The notes beneath the pieces were generated by a model that ran no database searches, was not told the origin of the DNA, and saw nothing but the letters and a program-made list of their open reading frames with translations. 64,000 nucleotides of DNA from Coriolopsis trogii (Eukaryota; Basidiomycota; Agaricomycetes; Polyporales; Polyporaceae): contig JAHYIO010000005.1 of NCBI GenBank assembly GCA_020543525.1, positions 1,275,001-1,339,000 of the forward strand. The letters are read 5' to 3'. The position numbers and the translations under genes are program-made. Shown in pieces: positions 53,084-63,708 of the stretch (position 1 is its first letter; each line of letters starts with the position of its first letter).

Positions 53084-54582
53084 ATGTCCGTTCGCTCTTA
53101 GACGTGCCTACTGCCGCACACGCATACACCCCACTCACCCACCATCGTCACGTCGTCGCATATATCGCACTTGCTAGTCGCAACTCTAAGGATCCTGTAT
53201 AATCATCATACACTAGTTAGAGCGTCATCGGGGCCCTGGCGCGTATCTTGTCAGACCATATCAGCCCTTATATGATAGACAATATGTGAAATATCCACAA
53301 GTCTTGTAGGCAAGATTATAAGACCTGTCAATAGCAAGACGTGCTTGGCAAGTTGTACAACTATTATGGCTAACGACAACACTAGTGACGGAACTCAGGG
53401 AAGCACCGCCCACTTTACAAGTCCTGTTGCCATACGGTTGCACTCGTGCATACAAAAAGGGCCGACACAATAGCATGAGAACAGTATATTCAATCATACC
53501 CTAGATGTGCAGTATACATAGTCTACGACCCCAGATTTTCCGAGCCCATCTCCTCCCTAAGCTGCATGTCCTATAGCTTACCTGTGTAGTGCAATGGCCG
53601 TGAACACGTCAACCTGCGGCATAGGAGGTTAGTTCTACTGGTACACGAATATTGTGCGAAGCTTGAGACTTACCGTTTGACAGCAAGACAGGCGCACGTC
53701 GGGGATAGGGCCGGAGACATACAGCGAAGGAAAGCCTCAAGAGCAACATGTCAAGACTGTAAGGCAGCCAACAGAGCAGGACAGAGCAGAGCCAGACAGC
53801 ATCAAGCGATCAGACAGCTACAGATAGCGAGGCAGCCAGATACTGCGAGAGATCCCAGAGCCCAGAAACAGCGAGAGAGCCCAGAAAGCGCGAGACAGTC
53901 AGAGACTAAGACAGCAAGCCTAGCATAGGGAATACAATTTTTCGCCCAGAGAGCGAATCAGAGAAGCCAGACAGAGACCGACAGCGAGAGCCTGCGAGAC
54001 AGCATAATGGAGGGAGGAAGAGAGAGAATGAGCTTGAAGTAACGACCGTTGCCAGCGCATCAACCAAGTCTCGAGCGCGCATGATTTCCCACGCCAGCAC
54101 ACAAAGTGTAGAAACTGAGGAGTAGACACAACATGATACAAGCCATGGGCGACCTTGTTAGCGATTACAAGAAGTCTGCAAGAATTGCGACAGTGTACAA
54201 GAGAAGAGAAGACTCACGCCGATTATGTCCGGCCGTATACGGGCCTATCATCCCACGCATCACTTGTACTATCTCACGACTTCTATCATGTTATAACAGA
54301 ATAAGGCCGGGGCCCCGATGGTTCACTCACAAAGTGAGCGCCACACGGCAATTCAACAGATTGAAAACTTGGCCGAACCACATGAGCGTCATCCTGCCTG
54401 AGTACCTCAGAGTCAGAGCCAATTTTTCATGGCTGGAGATGGTCGAGCACGACGAGTTGGAAGGCGTTGACGCTGCGAATGGACCGTTGGCCGCCGTCCG
54501 AGTCCACGTCCACGACACGTGACACGCGCAGGCGCGGTCATGCCCAGTTCGTTGGAGTTGGACGGCGACAACCATCCTCCTC
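53084..54582. other. Intergenic region with purine-rich tract
   Basis: No gene is supported over 1.5 kb. From about 53,690 to 54,010 the plus strand is a degenerate AGACAGCGAGAG/CCAGA-type repeat. Open frames within it (such as 53,677-53,928) reflect that composition. Confidence 0.55.
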
Positions 54583-57500
54583 ATGACCTCCTTCGTCCAG
54601 CCAACGACCATACACGTTCACGAACACGTCGTACACGCGCCTCAGGACTGGCCCGACGCCGTGAAAGACGTCGTCGACGCGCTCACACTCTGCGCGGACG
54701 ACAGTGCGTGCCAAACACCGGTACGCGCATGCCAGATAGTGTCTATCCAGTGTTTGACGGACTTTTATAGTACACCCGCATCAACACCAGTGCCGAGCCC
54801 GCCAACACTCTCCATCTAGACGGACCGCTCACGAACGAGCTAGTCTCTGCTGCATCCCGGCTTGCGGCATGCCTTGCGGCGTTGGATAGGCTTGGCCAGT
54901 CGCATGCCACGCATGGGTTCATCAGGCCGTACATATCCAAATTACTGGAGATAATATGGCCAGACGATTATCACAAGTAAGCCTGTGGTTCCTATCAGCC
55001 AGCTCTCGATGCTGACGCACTATGGGTAGCATCAACGCACCGTTTATACTACCTGTCGATCCTTGTCACTTTGACGACCCGAACGCTCGTTTCACTCCTC
55101 CCTACATGCACGCGGATGTAATTCTCACAAGGCCACTCCCCGTGCCACCCCTGGAGACGGCCTCTCCAGCTTCTTCAAGCTGGGTCAACATCACACCCCC
55201 GGGAGAAACGGCTTGCCTTCACACACCTTCCAGCCATTCCCACTCGCAAGATATCGAAGAGACCAGTGTTACTCGCGATCCAAGCGAACGTGCGTCGTCC
55301 TCTGCAATATCGCAAGATGTCCAAGCTGGGGACGAACGCCCCCGGGCAAGCTCAGAAGGCTCTTCATGCGAGGTCTGTGATGATGTCGCAGAACACTCTG
55401 ACGAATCAATGTCTGCAGACTCTCAGGCTGCGGGTCAGGAAAGCCACCGGCATGAAGCTTCCGGTATGGCGGATGTATATTACGAAGGGAACGGTGATGC
55501 AGAGGATGTTGACATGGCCGGATATGGCACCACAGGGCACGACGAACAATCATGGTGCGTTGACGAAGGGACAGACGATGGCGACGACTATCCGCCTATC
55601 TGTCAGATGCAACTCTTCTTGAACACAAGCCAATCCTCCGTTGACTTTGCTCTGCTCTGCGCCGCCTCTCCTGATAAGCTGTATCATGTCATGACAAGTG
55701 CGCTCCTACAGCGACGCACCATGGGCCTCGACGATCCCATGGTTGGTGTGGTGTACGATAGCACTCCTTTTGTGCGACTTGCTCTGGGCTGGACAACTGT
55801 AGCCGAAGACAAGGATTGTGTGAGTAATTCCATGCCTCCTGGTTCCCCCTCCAATGCTCAACAACGTCCAGGTCGAAGTTCATATCGCGTGCACTTCCTC
55901 GGCCTCTCCATCCTCTCGTGCGATCGCAAAGTTCGACGTGCGCCGGCCTGCCGACGCACTACAGTTAGCATACTGTCTTGCGTGGCTCCGCGACCACACA
56001 CACAGTGTCCTTCGACGAGCAGAACGGCTTCTTCCTTCAGCCCTGACCGGACGTCCCCTGCGTTGGAGACTGGACCTAGCTGGGCGTCAACACGCGGACC
56101 CGGATTTCCCGGCCCTGCGAGATCGGATAGAAGCCTGGCGCGCTGCGATTGCTCCCACCTCCTCTTGTTCCCATACCACCATCAGGTCTGTAACTACTCT
56201 CTACGAGATCGCCGAAACATTGGACCCTTCGGATAACATGAGCGGGTCGCGAAAGCAAAGCAATAATGGTTCCAGTGCTACAAGAAGCACAGACACAACA
56301 CGTAGGCCGAAGATCCCTGAGTGAGTATCCTCAGCTATTGTGATATTATCACTGTGGTTCATCGCATTTGAAGACGTGCGTTTGGCGAACAAGGTGTATA
56401 TTACAAGGAGAAGATATTCCAAGATGACCCTGCGATTCGACCTCTTTTGTATGTTGCCTCATTTCTTCTGTATCGCTCGCACTCAGATCAATGCAGATTC
56501 TATGGAGCGAACAAATGGACCAAGGAAGGCCCTAAGGTGTATTCGGCATCAGAGTAAGCGCGGTTGGTGTTTGGCTTGGTACTTGAAGCTCACTTTTTAC
56601 TGTTCTCAGGTATGCCAAGTTACCCGCCCAAGACCGGCTGTATGGTCTCACTCCATCTCAAGTCATGTTCTGTACGAGAGGCGTCATCCAGACTTTCTAC
56701 CCTCGTTCGGAAGAGGAGCTTCGGGTGGTGCCGCACCTTGCACCTTTACGAAGTGTATTGAGCTACTTCCAGCCGCTAGAGGTGAGTATCCCTGTACCAC
56801 GGACGACAATCATGGCTGGATGACGCCGAATGACTAGTTGCCAGAAATGCTCAATGGCGACGGATACTTCTGCGTGAGTAGCGCATCGATGTATTAGATT
56901 CAGTCTTGCTCACAACCAGACATTAGGACACGCTTGTCGAGCGATACAACACCTACGTTCAAAAGCTCAAAGCGGTGGCGGAAACAACTTATTACGGTCA
57001 CTTCACCGAATTCGAGAATGTCATCGAGGCTGCCACGAGGGAGTGCATCTTGGGGGACATCCTGGCTTCGTTGCCCTTTCTTTCCGATGTCGCTGTCCTG
57101 GCTGCTAACGTGTCATGGCGGGATCTTCTCGAGTCCGAAGCTCGGATGGTCTGCTGGGATCCTTTGCATTCCAAATATCTCGGTCTCAAGACGAAAAATG
57201 CGTCAGCGTCGACAGCCGAGTTTTACATGAGGTGAGCACTGGCGTCATCTATGCATATGTGATAAACTCACCCTACGACCGTCAGGTTGGAACATCAGAT
57301 CAAGCTCCCACGGAATGTAGCCCTGGACGTTAGCTCCAGTGGCTTCGATGTCTGGCTTCTGCTTAGGACGCAGCTGGCGGCGGAATCCTTCCTGTGGAAA
57401 CTGAATGAGTGTTTCCACGACAGGGAGAAGATGATGCAGAGCCGGGATTCCGAGCTGGTGAAATTCTTTCAGAATGAGGAGCTACGGAAAACATTCATGA

Positions 57501-58874
57501 AAGCTGATAATGCCTTCGGCGCGAAGCTGATAGCTCACGGCATCGAGCAGACTGAAACCCTCGGGAAGTGGAAGAACTGCATGAAAGACGAAAATGCGCG
57601 CCTTGCCTACTGTCTAGAAGAACCCGAGCGCGCCAAGTGTGACGTGGTTGCGGGCATTGCAATAGTGAACCTCCTCACTCCAGATCAAGCCAAGCTCTAC
57701 AGAGCCCTTTGCGAGTCCGAGTCCCCGGGGGGGTCGGGCCCACAAATGCAGCATACAGTAGCGTTGCTGATCAAGACTGCACAGAGTTCAAGTGCATCCT
57801 CTCCGTCCGACCTGGCATGCGGCCTTGGTCTCCCCGACATCAGGGACCTCAGTCAAGTCCTCGTCGATGAAGAGACGAACTTTCCTACACTGTTCAGGAA
57901 GACAGAAGCGAGTCAATCCGATGAGGAGTTGGATCGATCTTTCGACGATTCGAGATACGTGGAGGCGTCGACAACGCTTTGGGATACCATCGAAGCCCTT
58001 CTCGGTACGTTTCTTGCTCCGTGAGTGTCGATGTCGAGCTCATTGACTGCAGAGGACGATATCGTCATTTATGCTGGTGAGTACAAGCGTGAGAGTGAGG
58101 TTTCCTCGCAACAGTGCACCAACCAAGCCTTCATGTATCTCGAGGCGGCTGTCCACAAGCTGGCCGCTCTTGGCATCTACGACTTTCCTGTCTTTGCGAC
58201 TGCGACCAATGGTTCCATCGGAGTTGTCTATATTGCATGGGGTTTGAGGCCGGAAACCTACATCCCGCAGGTATGTCTTTAGACAATCGGTGATTCCGGT
58301 GTCCTGCTGTCCTGATCACCTTCCTCTCTAGCCGGAGAAAGGACCAGCGGTCGATGTATACATCGCGTCTCGTAACCCTCCAAAATTTGACATTGCCAAG
58401 GTCAACCAAGCCATCCAGTTCGCCATCTTCCTCCTTCACATCCGACACGTTCATGCGCAGCGAGCTACAGCGAAGTTCGAGGAAGTGCGTGGAACGTTTG
58501 TCGAGAGGTTGAAGAGGAACGACCCAACACTCGAGTGGACACTCAAGCAGCAGCGCGAGGAGCTGAGAGAGCAGCTAGACGATCTGTGGGCGCGCCAGAA
58601 GGCAGCCTTCGATGCTGTCACAAAGCTCACAAGTGGACTGGGCTCCGTATCAGCGCCGAGGAGTGGACACAAACCTTCCCCCCTCGGTGATGACAGGCTG
58701 CTTGCCCCTGTTGCATCTACCCAGCCTGTGTCGTCGCGTTTGCCGTCCCCTGCTATGTCCATCGGAAGCTCAAGTGGTCGGGCGCCGGACGGCGGGGAAA
58801 CTTCGTCGTCGGACCTTCAATCCCAGACCCGCCCAACTAGGCAAACTGAGGTTGCACATATCGCACACTCATAA
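54583..58874 (+). CDS. Orphan protein of 1,235 aa with a possible PD-(D/E)XK nuclease-like core
   Basis: Twelve exons (54583-54720, 54771-54976, 55030-55819, 55872-56320, 56374-56448, 56497-56553, 56610-56781, 56838-56873, 56927-57231, 57286-58004, 58053-58270, 58332-58874) give an uninterrupted frame. I do not recognise the family. Residues 115-230 are Ser/Glu/Asp-rich and probably disordered. From about 530 the chain looks folded and helical. Around residues 983-1045 the pattern EDDIVIYAGEYKRE, a Gln-rich turn (QQCTNQA) and a strand-like FPVFATATNGSIGVVYIAW resembles the D-x(6)-ExK core of PD-(D/E)XK nucleases (D985, E992, K994). This is inference from motif shape only. Residues about 1085-1160 contain a charged coiled-coil-like helix, then a Ser/Pro tail. 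A partial duplicate lies at 59,345. The first ATG is uncertain. Confidence 0.7.
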
Positions 58875-59066
58875 TCTGCACCGCGACCCAGTCACGTCGA
58901 ATCTGGACGGGAGCCGTCGCCAGCCGCGATGCCGTCCAAGTCATCCCGCCGTAAGGCTACGGCGTCGCAATCTTCTCAGCCAACTGACGAGAGCGGTCCA
59001 CCACGTTCGTCGGCTGCCGCCCCTGGTGCAACGCGCAAGCCTCGTCCCAAACCCTCTGCCGGCTGA
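58875..59066 (+). other. In-frame open extension after the TAA stop of the orphan gene
   Basis: After the stop at 58,872-58,874 the same frame stays open for 63 codons to a TGA at 59,064. It encodes a Ser/Pro/Lys-rich tail (PSKSSRRKATASQSSQPTDE...KPRPKPSAG) of the same style as the gene's C-terminus. It may be a former C-terminus cut off by a recent nonsense change, an unplaced intron over the TAA, or chance. Confidence 0.4.
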
Positions 59067-59344
59067 GCACGGTACGTGAGCAGGGGCGCCGGCGCGTAGT
59101 GTGCATGGGTAGTGCACCTCATACACGGCAGGAGGTTCTGTTTGTAATCGGAATCGAAGACTCCAGAGTACGGGGGCTGTTGGCTCGTCGAAATGAGTTT
59201 TAGTCGGCCTCTCGAGATATAAGCCTAAGTAGTAGTTGCTGCTAACGTTGATGCTGATTCCTATCACGACAAGTCGCCTGTGGCCGTGTGTGTACTATGC
59301 AATCAGCTGCGTGGTCAGTACAACGCTATGCAGAGGCGCATATG
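59067..59344. other. Spacer between the orphan gene and its partial copy
   Basis: No gene or repeat was recognised. Confidence 0.5.
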
Positions 59345-59636
59345 AGTTGGAGCGAAGACGAGGAGACAAGAGGAAGCTCACCTCCAATGCTCAACAACAT
59401 CCAGGTCAAAGTTCATCATATCGCGTGCGCTTCCTCGGCCTCTCCTGGATCTCGCCGGGCGCCAACATGCGGACCCGGATTCGTAGCGTGCTGCGATCGC
59501 TCACACGTCCTCTTGTACCTGTACCACCGTCGAGTCTGTTGTTGCTCTTCACGATATTGCCAACACATCGGAACTCTTTGACAACATGAGCAGATTGCGA
59601 AAGCCCACCACTAGTACTTCGAGCGATACTACGGGA
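59345..59636 (+). pseudogene. Deleted partial copy of the orphan gene (exon 3/4 region)
   Basis: CTCCAATGCTCAACAACATCC and following sequence match 55,849-55,910 almost base for base. The match then jumps over about 150 bp and resumes with CGCCAACACGCGGACCC-like sequence to the stretch ending before 56,290. At least two internal deletions break the frame. The copy stops exactly at the left end of TIR element D (59,637). Confidence 0.75.
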
Positions 59637-61232
59637 CATCAGGAAAAGGTCCGAGCTCCAAGGCGCTCTGGGGCGAACTGAGCCACTCTGACTCAGAACA
59701 TCTCAGACCATCTCAGAGTTCTGGAGCCAGAAGGTTCACTTTCTGGCCCCAGAGCGTCCCAGACACCATTCAGAACATATCAGACCGGTACTCAGACAAT
59801 TTCAGACAATTGCAGCTGCTTAAGTTGCACTACGTGTGGGATTCACGTGACGAAGCATACATGCACAGCAACCGTGTTGAACGGGGCCGAACTGAATGAA
59901 CATTAGCAAACATGATACTATCCAATGGTATGGTACTCGAAGCATCGGGAAGTAATGCAAAACATATATATAAGTATGCAGGATGGATGGTACACCGGTC
60001 AAACAGCGAATCAACAACACTATGGAATGAAAATGTATACGGAGTGAGGGGTAATGCAGACAAGACAAGGGAGACAATGGTGCAGCGTACTGCACCGCAC
60101 TGATGGAAAATTTGGATGATACGTACAACACTGAGCATTGAGCGCAAGAGACTGATGGGTAGACAGGTGCGGGCAGGCTGAAGCACACAGGGGCAGCAGG
60201 GATAAGCACACCTGAAAAATAACGAAGGATTCATCAGCACCGTCGGATACATTGCCCGGGTCAGCTTATCAGACCTTAACATGGACATTCTCCATCTCAG
60301 ACGGTTTGCATCTTCTCTATGTCTCGATTGGCGATTTTCAGATAGTGAGAAGGCGGGGTCAGGCACGATGATATGTAGCCAGTCATGCACCTAAGCCACA
60401 TCAGATGTATTAGCCATGTTCGAATGTCGTCCTCACACTCTGCAGTCTTCAATCTATTCCTGGGGCAGGGATCCCAGTCGTTCTCCTCGTGGTCCGAGTC
60501 TTCATTGTCCAAGTTGCACGCCCAGCCCTTTCCCTCTCTAAGAGATCAGGGCCTGACTTCAAACCACCCCCACTGCATAGGCACCAAATGCCTTACATGC
60601 ATATCCTAGGAATGAAAACCTCACCTGTGATACAACGCACTTGATCAACAGCTCGTGGGTTAATACTGACCTCAGTGGCATACCGTACGGAATCAGGACT
60701 TCAGTTTTCCAATTCCATGGGTATTCCTTCTAGATTACAAATAAATGGTTGAGGATGGAATGGTGGATGATCGATGGCGACTTACAAGTAGTATCGGTGC
60801 TTGCAGCACTGGTCTTGGAGTGGAACAGAGAGAAATTGAGCCGTAAGGAGAGTCGAGTCATAGAGAGGTGAAATATGTTTAGAGATTAGGCAAGCCAGTA
60901 CCAGGCAGGCAGACGACGAAGGAAACGCGAGCTTGCAAGCTGAAAATGTTCAAGGAGGGTGTTGAGACGCAGTTGCGAGGAGATGCGTCATCGCCAGAGC
61001 GGAGATCCAATACTCCGGATATTGCCGATAGGGAGGGTGAAAATAAACACCAGCACTTAAGCTACGAAATTGACAGTTTCAATATAAGAAGGTCCAAGTG
61101 TGTCCGTCCAATCCAGACGGACTCAGCTGTAGCCAGATAGACTCAGTCGGTAAGTGGAAATCAGTCGCGGCCAGAGCTAAACAGTATATCTCAGAGCATC
61201 AGTCCAGATCAGTTCCGGACCTTTTCCTGATG
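59637..61232. mobile_element. CATCAGG-family TIR DNA element (copy D, 1,596 bp)
   Basis: Left end CATCAGGAAAAGGTCCG and right end, reverse-complemented, CATCAGGAAAAGGTCCG are identical over 17 bp; GA flanks both sides. The left subterminal part has many CTCAGA/CTCAGAC units. It carries no recognisable transposase but contains spliced-gene-like sequence on the minus strand. Confidence 0.75.
60297..60868 (-). CDS. Possible intron-containing gene or captured gene fragment inside element D
   Basis: Minus-strand exon-like pieces with plausible GT-AG borders. MTRLSLRLNFSLFHSKTSAA ends at a GTAAGT donor (about 60,784). KEYPWNWKTEVLIPYGMPLR (60,731-60,672) sits between AG and GTCAGT. An acidic exon WACNLDNEDSDHEENDWDPCPRNRLKTAE (about 60,521-60,435) is followed by VHDWLHIIVPDPAF after a 49-bp intron-like gap. 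No family was recognised and the full splice pattern is not solved. It may be a host gene fragment captured by the element, as in copy B. Confidence 0.3.
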
Positions 61233-61334
61233 GAAGAGGCTGGATCTTGTCTCCGAATCCCCTCGTCCTTGTCAATCTTCGACTTAACGATCGACTCTCG
61301 GACAGTCTGGCCTATGTGCTATACCCCTCACTGT

Positions 61335-61570
61335 TTATTGACTCACAAGGATCTCGTTGTACTTCTTCTTGTTATCCTCCAGCTCTATGGCGGCTTGCAG
61401 GTGGAAGTCTTTGCCAAGTGTGCTAGCAGGTCTTGGGATCAGGGCTCGTCTGGCTGGAGCAACAATGGAGGGATCATTCTGCAGCTTCAATAGACCCTCA
61501 TGTGCTTTCTTGAGAGCCGCTTCCTGCTGTGCAAGTTGCGCTAACAAAGAGGTGAGTGAGAATTACTTAT
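61335..61570 (-). CDS. Exon-like open frame, helical hypothetical protein
   Basis: The frame reads LLAQLAQQEAALKKAHEGLL, then NDPSIVAPARRALIPRPASTLGKDFHLQAAIELEDNKKKYNEIL and a stop. A heptad-like helix is followed by a basic Pro-containing segment. There is no ATG; a pyrimidine-rich tract ending TTAG just upstream (about 61,545) could be a splice acceptor. The rest of the gene would lie where the LTR (61,586) now sits, so it is probably a broken gene. Family not recognised. Confidence 0.4.
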
Positions 61571-61585
61571 GCATGTGTACACACA

Positions 61586-61803
61586 TGTAATAAATCTTGA
61601 GGTTAGCCTGGTTCACGCACACCCAGTATATGCTGCACCAGTCTCTATATCGAGAAGTGCGGTATACGATGGATGTGGTGAAAGGCTGAGTGCCATCACC
61701 ATGTTGGCGTGCATCAAATAGATGTGCACTCCATCATACCCAGTATGGTAATATACATGTGTATCTGATCTAATCTCATCCTGAATTATCCATACGCCTT
61801 ATA
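61586..61803 (-). repeat. 3' LTR of copy 2 (218 bp)
   Basis: Same length and same ends (minus strand TATAAGG...TTATTACA) as 1999-2216. The preceding purine tract GAAGGAGGGGGATA is at 61,804-61,817. Confidence 0.75.
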
Positions 61804-62530
61804 TCCCCCTCCTTCAGAACCCACTTAGGGTTTTTGATAGTCCAAGAATATAGAGTAGATATTCTGAGATGAATAGAACACGGCGTACTAGTGGTACGTC
61901 TGTGAAAAGTCTGAGTGCAAGACCTGTGAGATGTGCAAGCGATATGCGTGAGGATAACCGTGGACCAGTGAGCAAGGGAGCGACCATGGCGACGACCAAG
62001 ATGACGACCGAGAACGACCGAGGGAAACAGAGCAGCGATGAGGTGCTTAGACAACACGCAGCGCTCAGGTAATGAGATGCGTGCCGTCCACGGCAGGTTC
62101 ATGCAGAGGGGGGTGTCTGCATTGTACCTGAGGCTTCGCCAGTGGTGTTTAGTCCTCTGGCGGCCTGGGGTTTGTTGTCCGTGGTCGATGGACCTTGTGG
62201 ACCTGCCTCTGTCTCCTCGTCGCCGGCCAGGGGGTCAACCTAGTCGTCGGTCATCTGGATGTCCTGCGCGGCGAGTCCCAACACCGTAAGCCTTATGTCT
62301 GCCTCACTAGGGACATTCTGTGGAATGTCCTGGAGGGAGACAGGGAGCTCCGGCCATGCCTTGAAGGCGTGAGGGTCGCGCCCATACCCTTGGTTGCGGT
62401 ACATGCGTGCGACGGCCTCCATCAACGAGATGGTCCGTGTGGTGATGCCGCAATGCGCGATCCACCACATGATACTGGCCTCGGTCGCGTTGGTGGGGCT
62501 GGCCGGGTATGGTTGGATGTTTTCATGAGG
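61804..62530 (-). mobile_element. LTR retroelement internal 3' part (copy 2)
   Basis: Encodes the same fragments as copy 1 (IMWWIAHCGIT, RNQGYGRDPHAFKAW, then a Pro/Thr-rich stretch). It retains CpG where copy 1 has TpG or CpA. Frame breaks remain, so no product is expected. Confidence 0.65.
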
Positions 62531-62638
62531 CAGCATACGACTACCTATGAGTAGTCGAACCCGTTAGCCCTTGGGAATGGACCGACGAAGTCCATTCCTA
62601 TGGATATCCATGGCAGCAGCGGTATTGGTAGCAAGTGG
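62531..62638 (-). pseudogene. Ty3/gypsy integrase fragment
   Basis: The minus strand reads LLPIPLLPWISIGMDFVGPFPRANGFDYS, the start of the gypsy integrase core (PWxSIGMDFVGPFP). It includes the first catalytic Asp and is cut at 62,638 by a copia LTR. It suggests that the copy 2 element is of the gypsy class. Confidence 0.8.
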
Positions 62639-63205
62639 TGTTGACATTCTGGATTTACGGCTCTACCGGTCCGGAGTTGTGCACACAACCTTTGTATGGT
62701 CATGTTTACCTATGTTTAGATAGCGCTTACTATAGGCTGTGTTTCTACTTACCATATACGGTTTTCTCTACGAAACTACTGTACATTCCCATGACCATAT
62801 GGTTCCCTTGTCTTCCTGTGCATTCTACAATGCACCGGAACATTCTAGACCTTATGTCTTACTCAGAATACTCTCGGCTCTTACTCATATGCCGAGTACG
62901 GACTCTTACTCATCGCTCTATGGTTAACATGTGACTGCTTCATTCGCTTACTCATGCACTCCTCTCTCCAGTATATAAGGCAGTCTGTTTGCCCCTCTGC
63001 TCTTCAGTCGTTCGCTCACTGACTGAAGAGTAAGTCTCACTCATTACTTATGCTCTACTACACTTTACTTACTAGTACTTGTAGTCTCTCTTTGTGTGAC
63101 TTACAGGTACTAAACTATGCAATATAGTCGTTCGCTCACTGACTGAAGATCTCTCTTTGTGTGACTTACAGGTCGCTCCAAGCCTTCCAGGTTCAGAGTT
63201 CATCA
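62639..63205 (+). repeat. 5' LTR of a copia element (567 bp)
   Basis: Starts TGTTGACATTC and ends TTCATCA immediately before the primer-binding site. A TATA box (AGTATATAAGG, about 62,971) fits the LTR promoter. A 24-bp direct repeat (CAGTCGTTCGCTCACTGACTGAAG is 24 nt; core GTTCGCTCACTGACTG) occurs near 63,006 and 63,125. Confidence 0.7.
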
Positions 63206-63222
63206 GGTTATGAGCCCTGCGC
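63206..63222 (+). other. Primer-binding site complementary to initiator tRNA-Met anticodon arm
   Basis: GGTTATGAGCCCTGCGC is the exact complement of GCGCAGGGCUCAUAACC in the anticodon arm of yeast initiator tRNA-Met. This is the half-tRNA priming known for Drosophila copia. Confidence 0.75.
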
Positions 63223-63708
63223 TCTAATCGGTTGCTTCTCTGTCGACACCTCTGCGCGCAACTCTTTGTACGTCGACTCTCTGCCCGTGCATCCCACTTT
63301 CCTACTCTCTTGACTGTGCCCGCCGACACTGCTGCCAGGGGGACATTACTGCGCTCGTGACGCAGCCCTGAGCGCTTCGTAGTCAGTCTCTAGTCTACTA
63401 TCATTGTAACACCTGTTGTGCTCTCGAGGCACCTGGGTGATTCAGGCATCCCTCAGCCAGGCCACGCACTTGCGCCCGCCAGCTGTTGTACCCGGGGTGG
63501 TTAGCACCTTTGGACCGGAGGACAACCGTTCGGACCCTCCTTACGATACCTTTTTGCCTCGGTAGTTACTATAGCGTTTCTTGGGCACAGTTGGCGACTT
63601 CTACCCGGATTGTCGGTAATTTCGGCTTACTGGCTCTCTGGTTCACCTCAAAAGGTGCCCCTGTCCACCTTCCTCGCACGTGGCACGTCAATCATCGCGT
63701 ATACTTTG
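63223..63708. other. Leader-like region of the copia element, no gene assigned
   Basis: Open frames overlap here on both strands but none shows gag motifs. The expected gag start was not identified. Confidence 0.4.

Noticed and set aside
53677..53928. Basic Gln/Arg-rich open frame
   Set aside because: Product of a purine-rich degenerate repeat; no gene structure.
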